Assembly: GCA_016711215.1 (NCBI GenBank)
Contig: JADJTL010000001.1
Span: forward strand, 124,001-188,000
Source: Pseudomonadota bacterium
Lineage (GTDB): Bacteria; Myxococcota_A; Polyangia; GCA-2747355
Reading direction: 5' to 3'
DNA: 64,000 nucleotides
The stretch's first letter is position 1. Each line of letters starts with the position of its first letter. The position numbers and the translations under genes are program-made. Below the pieces are notes generated by a model. That model saw only the letters and a program-made list of their open reading frames with translations, was not told the origin of the DNA and did no database searches. Below, piece after piece: positions 44,234-52,760 of the stretch.

Positions 44234-44259
44234 GGAACCGCCGTCCGGAACCGCCGTCC
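44234..44259 (+). repeat. Two tandem copies of GGAACCGCCGTCC
   Basis: A 13-base unit repeated twice in the gap between the M91-like and the hydrophobic-protein genes. It shares GGAACCGC with the right ends of the hairpin repeats and the cluster at 42907-42945. Confidence 0.6.
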
Positions 44260-44272
44260 CCGGGGAACTCGC

Positions 44273-44965
44273 TCAGATCCGCCGTTTGAAGTAGTCGATG
44301 GGGTAACTATTCGTCTTTCTCTCAGCGCGGTACCTGTTTTGCCATCGCATCGCCTCCTCTTCCGCTGGATTCCAAAAGGCCTCTCTTCGCTGCGTCGACC
44401 ACTGATCCGCAAGCACATCTGTGCGACCCTCAAGGCACTGCAGGCAATGGATGAACTCGTGAAGGAGCGCCTCATCGCTCGAAACCGGATCGCTCCGCCA
44501 CTCGAAGGGGTTGAAGAGCACCGTCGGCGCGACTCCATCGCGAGCGGAAGCGCTGCGCTCCTCACTGAGCCCCATCGTGTATGCCGTGTAGATCGAGAGC
44601 CTGTTGGCGTGTGCGTCGCGGATGAGCCTGCAGTCATCGCGGCTGATCGTCTTGGTGCCCCCACAGGAAGGCCCAACAAGGAGAGCCTCATTCCTCCTGG
44701 CCGCCCCGTAGGACGCGATAGCCGACGGAACCACATATGCGACCGCGCCGTCGGAGGGCCCGACGTTCCAGAGAGCGCGCAGCGCGGGCGTGAACTGCTC
44801 GACCGTGCAATAACGATTCTGGGAGACGATCCGTAGATTCCCCAGCAGGGCTTGACCAGTGGCGCTGCGCGCAATTTCCGCAAGATCAGACTCAATGCGT
44901 GAAACGAACTCGCCGGCACCACTGATCAAGACAAGGCCCGGTGCTTGAGACGCCCACTTCGGCAT
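44273..44965 (-). CDS. M91-like (NleD-type) zinc metallopeptidase, candidate effector
   Basis: 230 residues. The zinc motif is HEFIH (His169-Glu170-x-x-His173) in DEALLHEFIHCLQCLEG. After it comes NPAEEEAMRWQNRYRAE and a final IDYFKRR, matching the third-ligand and Arg/Tyr region of peptidase M91. The N-terminus (LISGAGEFVSRIESDL then LGNLRI) also matches. NleD, the best-known member, is an injected effector that cuts host MAP kinases; bacterial polymorphic toxins use the same fold. ATG at 44965 follows a strong AGGAGGGGTG. There is no signal peptide, so delivery by a secretion machine would be needed; none is in the window. Confidence 0.8.
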   Translation of the reverse strand: MPKWASQAPGLVLISGAGEFVSRIESDLAEIARSATGQALLGNLRIVSQNRYCTVEQFTPALRALWNVGPSDGAVAYVVPSAIASYGAARRNEALLVGPSCGGTKTISRDDCRLIRDAHANRLSIYTAYTMGLSEERSASARDGVAPTVLFNPFEWRSDPVSSDEALLHEFIHCLQCLEGRTDVLADQWSTQRREAFWNPAEEEAMRWQNRYRAERKTNSYPIDYFKRRI

Positions 44966-45223
44966 CACCCCTCCTTTTTGGCGAACCGGCGCGACGGTGA
45001 AACGCCCGGCGCGCCCGAGTCCGACGGCTCCCTCCAGCACGGGGCTCGAATGCGCGACAGCGCTGCCGCCCTAGCCGTCGCTGTTCACTGGATTCTAGAT
45101 CCACTAGCCGCCGATCCAGGCAGTGTCCAGGGGGCCGAGAGAAGAAAGGAGCGCCGGGCGCTTCGCGTACCCACCGCGCCCCGTTCGGTTGCGGCCGGCG
45201 GGTCATCAGGGACCGCCGGCCAG

Positions 45224-46048
45224 CTAGTTGAGTGCCATCGCGACGGCGTTTTGAATCAGCTCGACTACCCGTCTGAAGTCGCTCTCCACGAGGGCCGCCC
45301 GCGAGGTGTTGAAGCTACTTCCGAGTGCATGGCCAGGGCCACCGACCTCGAGGATCATCCCGTCGGGGTGATGGGAACTCACGGCTACACGGGCGCTCCA
45401 CTCGGAGCGGGTTCCGGGCGCCCAGGTGGTGGGTCTCAGTTCGATCGCGCCGGTCGAGCGCTGGGCCACGGTGAACGAGCCTTCGTGGGCAAATTCGTTG
45501 ATATTTTCAAGCACGTCCTGCACCACGCGGTTGCCGCTTGGGAGGTTCTTGAGCTGGACGAAGCCCAGCGTCTCTTTCATCCCATTGCCGAGGTAAGGAA
45601 CCATGTAGACCCTGTCCGATCCCGCGACCGCCGCATCGGCATTGGCTCTGGACGTCTTCCGAACCGCGGAACTGCCGGGGCGGGCGTGAATCTCCTGCTG
45701 GAGTGTGCGGCTCAAGTCCCGCTCCACCAGGGCACCGGCTCCACCGGACCGAGGGAATGCGGTCGCTCGCAGTCGACTCGCGCCGACAGCAGCTCCGGCG
45801 GCTCCGCAGGGTCCAGCGAAGCCCATGAACATGCCTTTCATCTTCAGGTGCTTCCAGGCGTCTTCCGCGCGGCGCTGCCATTCAGCGAGGTTCTGGGGCG
45901 GTCCCTGGAGCCTGGAAATCAGCTTCAGCTGATCAGGGAGCTCCAAAAGAACTTGCCGCGCCTGTTGCTCCGCAACCGATTGGGCGAAGGCCTCGCGTTG
46001 GCGGAGCAGCCAATTAAACCCGTCAATAAGGCTCTGTGTAACGTCCAT
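45224..46048 (-). CDS. Hypothetical protein in effector-like gene run
   Basis: 274 residues starting MDVTQSLIDGFNWLLRQREAF (ATG at 46048); an upstream in-frame start at 46096 is less likely. The first ~100 residues are helical (LLELPDQLKLISRL), followed by a Gly/Ala-rich hydrophobic patch (GFAGPCGAAGAAVGA), a polar middle, and a beta-rich end with VYMVPYLGNGMKETLGFV and EVGGPGHALGSSFNTS. No domain I can name. It is the first gene in the run that leads to the M91-like protease, 258 bases upstream of that gene. It may be a delivery adaptor or a further effector. Confidence 0.6.
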   Translation of the reverse strand: MDVTQSLIDGFNWLLRQREAFAQSVAEQQARQVLLELPDQLKLISRLQGPPQNLAEWQRRAEDAWKHLKMKGMFMGFAGPCGAAGAAVGASRLRATAFPRSGGAGALVERDLSRTLQQEIHARPGSSAVRKTSRANADAAVAGSDRVYMVPYLGNGMKETLGFVQLKNLPSGNRVVQDVLENINEFAHEGSFTVAQRSTGAIELRPTTWAPGTRSEWSARVAVSSHHPDGMILEVGGPGHALGSSFNTSRAALVESDFRRVVELIQNAVAMALN

Positions 46049-46077
46049 TGGGCAGACTCTCCAGGTGCGCTCTTCTG

Positions 46078-46258
46078 CTACTCCGCGGCGACCCAAGGCC
46101 GACCCCCAAAAGCGACTCGGGGCGGGATCTGGCTTTTCGATTCACGGCCGTCGTTCTCAACCACTAGCGAAAGGAGTACGCTCAGTCCAGGCCCACTGAC
46201 AAAAAACTTCGGTCTCGCCGCGCTCGCGGCGCCTCGACCGCCAGCCGGGCGCGGCATG
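46078..46258 (-). CDS. Possible small protein at head of effector run
   Basis: 60 residues from an ATG at 46258 (MPRPAGGRGAASAARPKFF, then SGPGLSVLLSLVVENDG). It ends 30 bases before the next gene on the same strand, which favours reality; the frame is open much further up, which does not help to choose a start. No family seen. Treat as tentative. Confidence 0.3.
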
Positions 46259-46482
46259 ATGTGGGCGCCATCGATGACAAGCCGTTGTAACGGGTCGTAG
46301 ACGCCGGTCGCCCAGCTGTGCAGCCCTCGCCGCGTGTTGCTGACGGCGCTGCCTCCCCTCCCCGCCCTCTGGCCTTCGGGCGTGCGGGCGCCGAGACCGG
46401 AGGGCGACCGGAGGACGACGCTTGACCGCGATTGTGCGCGGAGTACCATCGCCGCTCGCTTCCGCAACTCAAGGAGGAACTG
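46259..46482. other. Intergenic region, divergent
   Basis: About 220 bases between the minus-strand effector run and the secreted-protein gene. The frame of the small possible protein is open through it, but nothing is convincing. Promoters for both directions probably lie here; I do not see defined elements apart from the strong AAGGAGG just before 46483. Confidence 0.35.
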
Positions 46483-47145
46483 ATGAGACGCTTTAGACGA
46501 GGTGTTGTGCTCTCGCTGGTGCTGGTCGCCGGCAGCGTGGCGTTCGCTGCGCGCGAGGTGCGCGCCGATCCAGGGCACGGCCTGCTCAGTGGTCTGAGCG
46601 GTCAGTGGTGGCAGTGGGCGCTGTCGATTCCGGCGGTCAGCAATCCGCTGGCGGATCCGAACGACAGTAAGCTCTGCGGCGTGGGCCAGAGCGGACCGGT
46701 GTGGTTTCTCGGCGGCACGCTGGACGGCAGCCCCGCGCGTCGGAGCTGCACCGTGCCTCCTGGCGTCGCGTTGCTGGTTCCGGCGATCAATGCCGAGTGT
46801 TCGACGGCGGAGTCGCCCGAGCTGACGACGCGGCGCGGGCTGCGCGCCTGTGCCGTCGACCTGATCGACCACGTCACGGAGGCCAGCGCCAAGGTCGACG
46901 GGCGGCGTCTGCCGCTCAGCCGCGTGGTGTCACCGCTCGTCCACGTGACCCTGCCGCCGGGGAACGTGCTCGGGCTGGTCGACCCGCTGCCCAACCCCAG
47001 CCCCTCGGTGGGCGATGGCTACTACGCGCTCGTCCCGCCGCTCTCGCCGGGTCGTCACACGATCAAGGTGGCCGCGACGGCCGTCTTCCCGGACTTCACC
47101 TTCGCGCAGGATGTCGAGTACACGATCGAGGTGCTCGCGCGCTGA
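46483..47145 (+). CDS. Secreted protein of unknown function
   Basis: 220 residues, ATG at 46483 with AAGGAGG eight bases upstream. A signal peptide is clear (GVVLSLVLVAGSVAFAAREVRA). The mature part has GLSGQWWQWALSIPAVSNPL, then FLGGTLDGSPARRSCTVPPG and LLVPAINAECS, and a beta-rich end VAATAVFPDFTFAQDVEY. Similar proteins occur in many bacteria without a known function. The Trp-rich start and paired cysteines suggest an extracellular beta-sandwich. It is convergent with the helicase gene, with a C-rich spacer between. Confidence 0.75.
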   Translation: MRRFRRGVVLSLVLVAGSVAFAAREVRADPGHGLLSGLSGQWWQWALSIPAVSNPLADPNDSKLCGVGQSGPVWFLGGTLDGSPARRSCTVPPGVALLVPAINAECSTAESPELTTRRGLRACAVDLIDHVTEASAKVDGRRLPLSRVVSPLVHVTLPPGNVLGLVDPLPNPSPSVGDGYYALVPPLSPGRHTIKVAATAVFPDFTFAQDVEYTIEVLAR

Positions 47146-47268
47146 GCGCGGTCCCTTCCTGCTCGGTTGGCGTCGTCGCAAGCTGCGCGGCGCCAGCGCG
47201 CCCTCCCTCGCCGCCCCTCTCTCGCCGCCTCTCTCTCGCCGCCAGCCCCGCTCGTCGGCCGCCGCAGG

Positions 47269-49863
47269 TCAGGTCCTCTGCTGCCCGCCCTTTCGCCGGC
47301 CTCGCGCCACTGGCAGCGCGCTCAGCGGGTCTTCGGGCCAGCTGTGTTTGGGGTAGCGGCGGGCTAGGGCCGGGCGTAGCTCGGGGTAGGCCTTGTGCCA
47401 GAAGCTGGAGAGATCCTGGGTGAGTTGGACGGGGCGGCCATTGGGGGCGAGCAGCTCCAGCAGGACGGGCTGGCGCTTGCGGGCCAGACGCGGGGTCTGG
47501 GTGCAGCCGAAGAGGTCTTGCAGGGCGACGGCGAGCGCGGGCGGGCTCTTGTCGTCGCGGTAGGCCAGGGTGATCTGCCTCCCGCTGGGGACCTCCAGGC
47601 GCTCGGGCGCCTCGCGGTCGAGGGCGCGGCGCTGCTCGGCGCTCAGCGCCTGGCGCAGGACACCGGGCAGGTCGGCGCGGCGCAGCTCGGCGAAGCTGAC
47701 CTTGTCGTGGCAGAGCGCCGGCAGGCAGTGCGTGAGCAGGCTGTCGTCGCCTGCCGGGAGCTCGAGCTCGGGCAGGGCGCGGCGCAGCCAGCGCAGGCGC
47801 GCGAGCCAGGCGTCCACCGCGGGCGTCGGCTGCAACGCGCGGCGCGGGTCGCGGGCGGCCTGCTCGGCGAGCAGCGCGGCGGCGAGTGGGGCCGCCGGGG
47901 CGACCGGTGTGCGGCGGAGGCAGAGGTCTTCGTAGAGCTGGCAGCGGCTGGCGACGACGCGCTCGCTGGCCTCGTCGAAGACGGTCTGCACCTCGTCGCG
48001 GGTCGGCAGCCAGGCTGCGTCGATCGCGCTGGCGACGAGCACGCGGGCCTCGCGGCCGGCGCCATCGACCTCGACGGCGACGTAGAGCGCCTCGTCGCGC
48101 ACAACGCTGCGCGGGTCGAGCACGACGCCGCGGCCGCCCACCATCCGCCCGCGGTCGCGCTCGCCCTCGCGTCGCAGCACGACGCGGTCGGGGAAGGCCT
48201 TGAGCACGAGCCGCAGCAGCGCGGCGCTCGGGTCGTCGCCGGTGGTGGGTGGGTCGGGGCGCGCGACGGTCGGGCCCGCGATCGAGGGCAGCCGGGCGAG
48301 CAGCTCGTCGCGCACGCGCACCACCTGGCGCAGGGCGCCGAGGTTCAAGGTCGGGTCGCGGGGCAGGCCGGGGTCGCGGGGCAGCCCGGGGTCGCCGGAC
48401 ACGTAGGCCGCGCCCTGGCGCTCGAGCTGCTCGAAGCGCTCGAGGCGCTCGAGCACGTCGGAGCGGGCGCTGGTCGGTTCGGCAGAGCCGCGGCGGCGCA
48501 TCGAGCTGCCGGTTAGCGCGGCTGGCGCGCGGAGGTCGCGCTCGGAGAGCAGCGCCGCCAGCGTGGCGCCCTCGCGCGCATAGCCATCGCCCACGGCGGC
48601 CAGGACCAGTCGGCCGAGGCGCGGGTGAAGAGGCAGCGCGAGCAGCGCGCGGCCGAGGGCGGTGGGCTGGTGGTCGCGCGTCTCGAGGGCCTCGAGGCGC
48701 AGGAGGAGCTGCTCGGCGCTCTCGAGCGCGCCGCGGTCGGGGGCCTCGAGCCAATCGAAGGCGAGCGGATCGCGGCCCCAGCAGCGCAGCGTCAGCGCCA
48801 CGGCCGCCAGGTCGATGCGACGCACCTCGGGTGTGGTGGCCGCCGCCAAGGAGGCCTGCTCGGTGGCCGTCCACAGCCGGTAGACGCGCCCGGGACCCAG
48901 ACGCGCGGCGCGACCGGCGCGCTGGTCGGCCGAGGCCGCGCTGACGCGGGTCAGCTCGAGGCGGTCGAGGCCGCTGCGCGGATCGTGGCGTGGCAGCCGC
49001 ACCTGGCCGCTGTCGACCACGGTACGCACCCCCGCCACCGTCACGGAGCTCTCCGCGACGTTGGTGCTGAGCACGACGCGGCGTCGCTCGCCGGGGCGCA
49101 GCGCGCGGTCCTGCGCCGCGCTGGGGAGGCTGCCGTGTAAGGGGACGACCTCGGCATCACCGAGCTCGGTGAGCAGCGCGGTGGTGCGGGCGATTTCGCC
49201 GGCGCCCGCCAAGAAGACCAGCACGTCGCCGGCGTGCGGGTCGTCGCGCAGCGCCCGCTTCACCGTGCGCGCGGCGACCGCCGGAAGCGGGTCGCGGGCC
49301 GGCGCCAGCAGGTAGGTGGTCTCGAGCGCATGCGGTTGGCTGGCCAGGCGCAGAATCGGGCAGCCACCGAGGTAGGCCGCCACGGGCTCGGCCTGCAGGG
49401 TCGCTGACAGCACGATCAGGCGCAGCTCCGGGCGCAGCTCGCGCTGCACCTCCTTGAGCAGCGCGAGGCCCAGGTCGCTGTGGACGCTGCGCTCATGGAA
49501 CTCGTCGAGCACGACGGCCCCGACGCCCTCGAGCGTGGGATCGTCGAGCAGCCGCCGGGTGAGGATGCCCTCGGTGACGACCAGCAGGCGGGTGGCGGCG
49601 TGGAAGCGGCGCTCGAAGCGCACGTGAAAGCCGACCTGCTGGCCCAGCGCCCAACCGCGCTCCTCGGCGATGCGTGTGGCGGCGGCCCGCGCGGCCAGGC
49701 GCCGTGGCTCGAGCAGCAAGACGCCGCCCTCGAGCCACGGCGCCTCGAGCAGCGCCGGCGGCACACGTGTGGTCTTGCCGCTGCCCGGCGGCGCGACCAC
49801 GATGACGTTGCGTCGCGCACCGGCGCTGGCCAGTAGCTCCGGCAGCAGCTCGTCGACCGGCAA
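47269..49863 (-). CDS. hrpB: ATP-dependent RNA helicase HrpB
   Basis: 864 residues from a TTG at 49863 (LPVDELLPELLAS), where HrpB proteins begin; the longer reading to 50100 would overlap the divergent reductase gene. DExH helicase motifs are present: Walker A APPGSGKT (near 24-31), motif II LDEFHERS, SATLQ, and motif VI QRAGRAARLG. The HrpB-specific C-terminus is visible (SLPSAAQDRALRPGERR-type region and DLSSFWHKAYPELRPALARRYP). HrpB is involved in RNA metabolism; in some bacteria it processes mRNA. The start codon is the main uncertainty. Confidence 0.92.
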   Translation of the reverse strand: MPVDELLPELLASAGARRNVIVVAPPGSGKTTRVPPALLEAPWLEGGVLLLEPRRLAARAAATRIAEERGWALGQQVGFHVRFERRFHAATRLLVVTEGILTRRLLDDPTLEGVGAVVLDEFHERSVHSDLGLALLKEVQRELRPELRLIVLSATLQAEPVAAYLGGCPILRLASQPHALETTYLLAPARDPLPAVAARTVKRALRDDPHAGDVLVFLAGAGEIARTTALLTELGDAEVVPLHGSLPSAAQDRALRPGERRRVVLSTNVAESSVTVAGVRTVVDSGQVRLPRHDPRSGLDRLELTRVSAASADQRAGRAARLGPGRVYRLWTATEQASLAAATTPEVRRIDLAAVALTLRCWGRDPLAFDWLEAPDRGALESAEQLLLRLEALETRDHQPTALGRALLALPLHPRLGRLVLAAVGDGYAREGATLAALLSERDLRAPAALTGSSMRRRGSAEPTSARSDVLERLERFEQLERQGAAYVSGDPGLPRDPGLPRDPTLNLGALRQVVRVRDELLARLPSIAGPTVARPDPPTTGDDPSAALLRLVLKAFPDRVVLRREGERDRGRMVGGRGVVLDPRSVVRDEALYVAVEVDGAGREARVLVASAIDAAWLPTRDEVQTVFDEASERVVASRCQLYEDLCLRRTPVAPAAPLAAALLAEQAARDPRRALQPTPAVDAWLARLRWLRRALPELELPAGDDSLLTHCLPALCHDKVSFAELRRADLPGVLRQALSAEQRRALDREAPERLEVPSGRQITLAYRDDKSPPALAVALQDLFGCTQTPRLARKRQPVLLELLAPNGRPVQLTQDLSSFWHKAYPELRPALARRYPKHSWPEDPLSALPVARGRRKGGQQRT

Positions 49864-49963
49864 CCTGGCGGCGGTTCGATGGTCGCGTTCGCGATTGGCG
49901 CCGTTGTATGCGATGAGAGGCCTCGCTGGTGGGGACGCTTGCGTTGTCGCCGAGGAGCAGCGC

Positions 49964-50674
49964 ATGCGGAGCTTCGACAGCCGACTGGTTCGTGCGGAAG
50001 AGCTTACACCGACGGTGCGTCGGCTGTGGTTCGAGCGCGCGGACGGCCAGGCGCTCGCCTTCTCGCCCGGCCAGTATGCGCGCTTCGCGTTGCACGCCAC
50101 TGAGGGCTTGGCGGTGTCGACTGGCGCGTACTCGCTCTGCGAGCCGCCGCGGGCCGATGGCCGCTACGCGATCTGCGTCAAGCAGCAGCGGGCCCATGGC
50201 GTGGCGGAGGCGTTGCTGCACGCCGAGCCCGGCCTTTGCCTGCCGACGCAGGCACCCGTGGGTCGCTTCGTCCTCGAACCACGCGCCGCGGCCCCGCTGC
50301 TCCTCGTGGCCACCGGCGTCGGGGTGGCGCCCTTCCACGCGATGATCGAGCAATTGCGCGAGCTGGTCGGGCACTGCGAGGTCCACTTGCTCTTGGGTGC
50401 GCGTCGTCCCGCGGAGCTGCTCTTCGATGATGAGTGGCGCGCCCTGGCGTCCAGCGCCGCGCGCTTTCACTATCGGCCCGTGGTCAGCCGTCCGGAGCCC
50501 GAGGACGACTGGAAAGGACGGATTGGCCGCGTGGATGCGCTGCTCGACGGGTTGCCGCAGCTTCTCAGCGGGTTTCGGGCGTATGTATGCGGCCATAGCC
50601 CGATGGTGCTGCAGCTTCGCGCGGAGCTCTTTGGCCGCGGCCTGGCGGTCGCGCAGCTCCACACCGACCACTGA
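49964..50674 (+). CDS. Ferredoxin-NADP reductase-like flavoprotein
   Basis: 236 residues. A FAD-binding barrel is followed by a nucleotide-binding domain: FSPGQYARFAL, then GAYSLCEPP (the RxYS-type FAD motif without its Arg), LLLVATGVGVAPFHAMIEQL (pyridine-nucleotide loop), HLLLGARRPAELLF, and YVCGHSPMV near the end. It lacks an iron-sulphur domain, so it is like flavodoxin/ferredoxin reductases that exchange electrons with another carrier. ATG at 49964 has GAGGAG seven bases upstream. Divergent from hrpB. The physiological partner is not visible. Confidence 0.85.
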   Translation: MRSFDSRLVRAEELTPTVRRLWFERADGQALAFSPGQYARFALHATEGLAVSTGAYSLCEPPRADGRYAICVKQQRAHGVAEALLHAEPGLCLPTQAPVGRFVLEPRAAAPLLLVATGVGVAPFHAMIEQLRELVGHCEVHLLLGARRPAELLFDDEWRALASSAARFHYRPVVSRPEPEDDWKGRIGRVDALLDGLPQLLSGFRAYVCGHSPMVLQLRAELFGRGLAVAQLHTDH

Positions 50675-50733
50675 GCGCGGGCGTCGCGGTGGACGGGCGA
50701 AGCGGGCTCGCCGGGCCGGGCTCGCCGGGCCGT

Positions 50734-50957
50734 CAACAGGTGCTCAACAGGTGCTCAACAGGTGCTCAACAGGTGCTCAACAGGTGCTCAACAGGTGCTC
50801 AACAGGTGCTCAACAGGTGCTCAACAGGTGCTCAACAGGTGCTCAACAGGTGCTCAACAGGTGCTCAACAGGTGCTCAACAGGTGCTCAACAGGTGCTCA
50901 ACAGGTGCTCAACAGGTGCTCAACAGGTGCTCAACAGGTGCTCAACAGGTGCTCAAC
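50734..50957 (+). repeat. Twenty perfect 11-bp tandem repeats
   Basis: CAACAGGTGCT is repeated 20 times without a mismatch (50734-50953), followed by CAAC. The array occupies the upstream region of the PilZ-Hsp70 gene, ending 39 bases before its ATG. Since 11 is not a multiple of three, all three frames stay open, giving an 11-residue repeat in any translated reading. Confidence 0.95.
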
Positions 50958-50996
50958 TTGGCGTTCGCGCGGTTTGCTGCGAGAATCGGGCCTCCG

Positions 50997-52736
50997 ATGA
51001 CTGATCAGCGAGAACGCCGCGATCCCCGCTATCCGGTGACGTGGGCGGTGACGATCCGCGCCGCCGATTGGCTCGAGGTGCAGCGCCTCAGCACCGAGAA
51101 CGTCAGCCGCGGGGGCCTGTTCATTCGCACCGCGAGCCACGCGCTCCCGGGCACGCGCCTGCAGATCGAGCTCACGCTGCCAGACGGTACGGTATTTCCG
51201 GCCGACGGCGAGGTGATTCACTCCATTACGCGGGAGCGGGCGCAGGCCGAGGGGGTCGCCGCGGGGATCGGCGTGCGCTTCGATGCACGTCACGCCGTCG
51301 ACCTCTACCTGCTCGAGACGGCCGCGGCCGGGCAGGCGGGGGGCCAGGCGCATGCGTATGCCTTCGGCCCGCAGGGCTTCGCCACCCTCGATGCGACGCT
51401 GGTGCCCTTGGGCGCCCTGGGGGTTGGCGCCGAACCAGAATGGACGACCGCGCACCATCTGATCGAGCCAGCGGCGCCGACGGCCTCGTTCGATCAGGCG
51501 CCGCTGGCCGCGAGCGCCGAGGCCGCACCCGTGGGCCCGGCTTCGACCACGGAGCCCTGCGTCTTCGGCATCGACTTCGGCACGACCTACAGCAGCATCG
51601 CCCTCGTGCGTGGTGAGCGGGTCGTGGTGCTCGAGGATCAGGAGGGCAACACGCTCACCCCCTCGGTCGTTTGCTATCCAGAGGAGGGGCCGCCGCTGGT
51701 CGGCTGGCCTGCGCGCGAGCGGATCGCGACGCATCCGGCGACCACCCTCAGCTCGATCAAGCGGCTGGTCGGTCGCCGCTACGATGATCCGACCTTGGAG
51801 GCCTTCTGGGCGTCTTCACCGCTGCGCTGCGGCGCAGGCGCCGAGGGCGAGACGCTGGTCGATGTCTATGGCCAGCGCGTCAGCATGACCCAGGTGGCGA
51901 GCGAGGTCTTTCGTTGCCTGCGCGCGCTCGGCGAACGTGCAACGGGTCTGCCCGTCGAGCGCGTGCTGCTCTCGGCGCCGCTCGCGGCGCCGGCGCAGCG
52001 TGCGGCGATTCAGCGGGCTGCCGAGCTGGCGGGTCTGGAGGTGCTCGGCATCGTCGACGAGCCGGTGGCGGCGGCGATGAGCTACGCCGTGGGGCGCGAG
52101 GAGGAGGAGCTCCTGGCGGTCTACGACTTCGGCGGAGGGACCTTCGACTTCTCCTTGCTCCGGCTGGCCAACGCGCGGCTCTCGGTGCTCAGCCAGGCGG
52201 GCGATGCGTGGCTGGGGGGCGACGATTTCGACACGGCGCTGGCTCAGCACGCGGCCACCGAGTTCTGGCAGCGCTGGCACGTCGATCTGCGTCAGCGCCA
52301 GGTGGAATGGCAGCGGCTGCTCTTTCTCGCCGAGGTGGCGAAGCGGCGCCTGAGTCTTCAGCCCTCCGCCGAGCTCAAGGCGCGCGCGATCGCGCTCTCG
52401 GTCCGCGGGCCGATCGATCTGGTCACGACCATCGACCGCCCGCTCTTCGAGCAGCTCTGTGGCGAGCTCGTCACCTGCTCACTTGAGATCGTCGAGGGCG
52501 CGCTGCGCGAGGCGGGGGTGTCGCCAGCGCAGGTCGACCGAGTCGTGCTCACCGGGGGTGTCTCGCGCATGCCGCTGGTGCGCGAGCGGCTCCAGCGCTA
52601 CTTCGGTCGCGAGCTTCCGCTACTCGTCGATCCGGAGCAGGCGATTGTGATTGGCGCCGCCATCTACGGTCGCTTGCTGCAGCTCAGTCGGCAGGGCGCC
52701 GCTGCCGATCGACCCCTGACCGCCCCGAGCGCTTGA
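50997..52736 (+). CDS. PilZ-Hsp70 (DnaK-like ATPase) fusion protein
   Basis: 579 residues. The N-terminal PilZ domain (about 1-110) has RERRDPRY near its start and NVSRGGLFI, the c-di-GMP-binding motifs. After a Pro/Ala-rich linker an Hsp70/actin-like ATPase begins at about residue 187: phosphate 1 motif GIDFGTTYSS, then LSAPLAAPAQRAA, VDEPVAAAMSYA, phosphate 2 VYDFGGGTFDF and adenosine VLTGGVSRMP. A normal DnaK has a further C-terminal substrate-binding domain; here the protein ends after the ATPase. It should be cytoplasmic. ATG at 50997 opens the PilZ domain; the upstream in-frame reading through the repeats is rejected. Promoter elements are unclear, with a weak TTGGCG/GAGAAT pair just upstream. 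Confidence 0.88.
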   Translation: MTDQRERRDPRYPVTWAVTIRAADWLEVQRLSTENVSRGGLFIRTASHALPGTRLQIELTLPDGTVFPADGEVIHSITRERAQAEGVAAGIGVRFDARHAVDLYLLETAAAGQAGGQAHAYAFGPQGFATLDATLVPLGALGVGAEPEWTTAHHLIEPAAPTASFDQAPLAASAEAAPVGPASTTEPCVFGIDFGTTYSSIALVRGERVVVLEDQEGNTLTPSVVCYPEEGPPLVGWPARERIATHPATTLSSIKRLVGRRYDDPTLEAFWASSPLRCGAGAEGETLVDVYGQRVSMTQVASEVFRCLRALGERATGLPVERVLLSAPLAAPAQRAAIQRAAELAGLEVLGIVDEPVAAAMSYAVGREEEELLAVYDFGGGTFDFSLLRLANARLSVLSQAGDAWLGGDDFDTALAQHAATEFWQRWHVDLRQRQVEWQRLLFLAEVAKRRLSLQPSAELKARAIALSVRGPIDLVTTIDRPLFEQLCGELVTCSLEIVEGALREAGVSPAQVDRVVLTGGVSRMPLVRERLQRYFGRELPLLVDPEQAIVIGAAIYGRLLQLSRQGAAADRPLTAPSA

Positions 52737-52760
52737 TCGTCGGCTCGGCGGGCGCGCCCC

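Noticed and set aside
47096..48874. Long Arg/Pro/Ala-rich minus-strand frame overlapping hrpB
   Set aside because: Same strand, other frame of hrpB; composition is that of a high-GC shadow and it has no domain.
50734..50957. CRISPR array
   Set aside because: The 11-bp units are directly adjacent with no spacers.
50397..50996. Reading through the 11-bp repeats as the N-terminus of the PilZ-Hsp70 protein
   Set aside because: All three frames are open in the array, and the upstream part is the end of the reductase gene in another frame.
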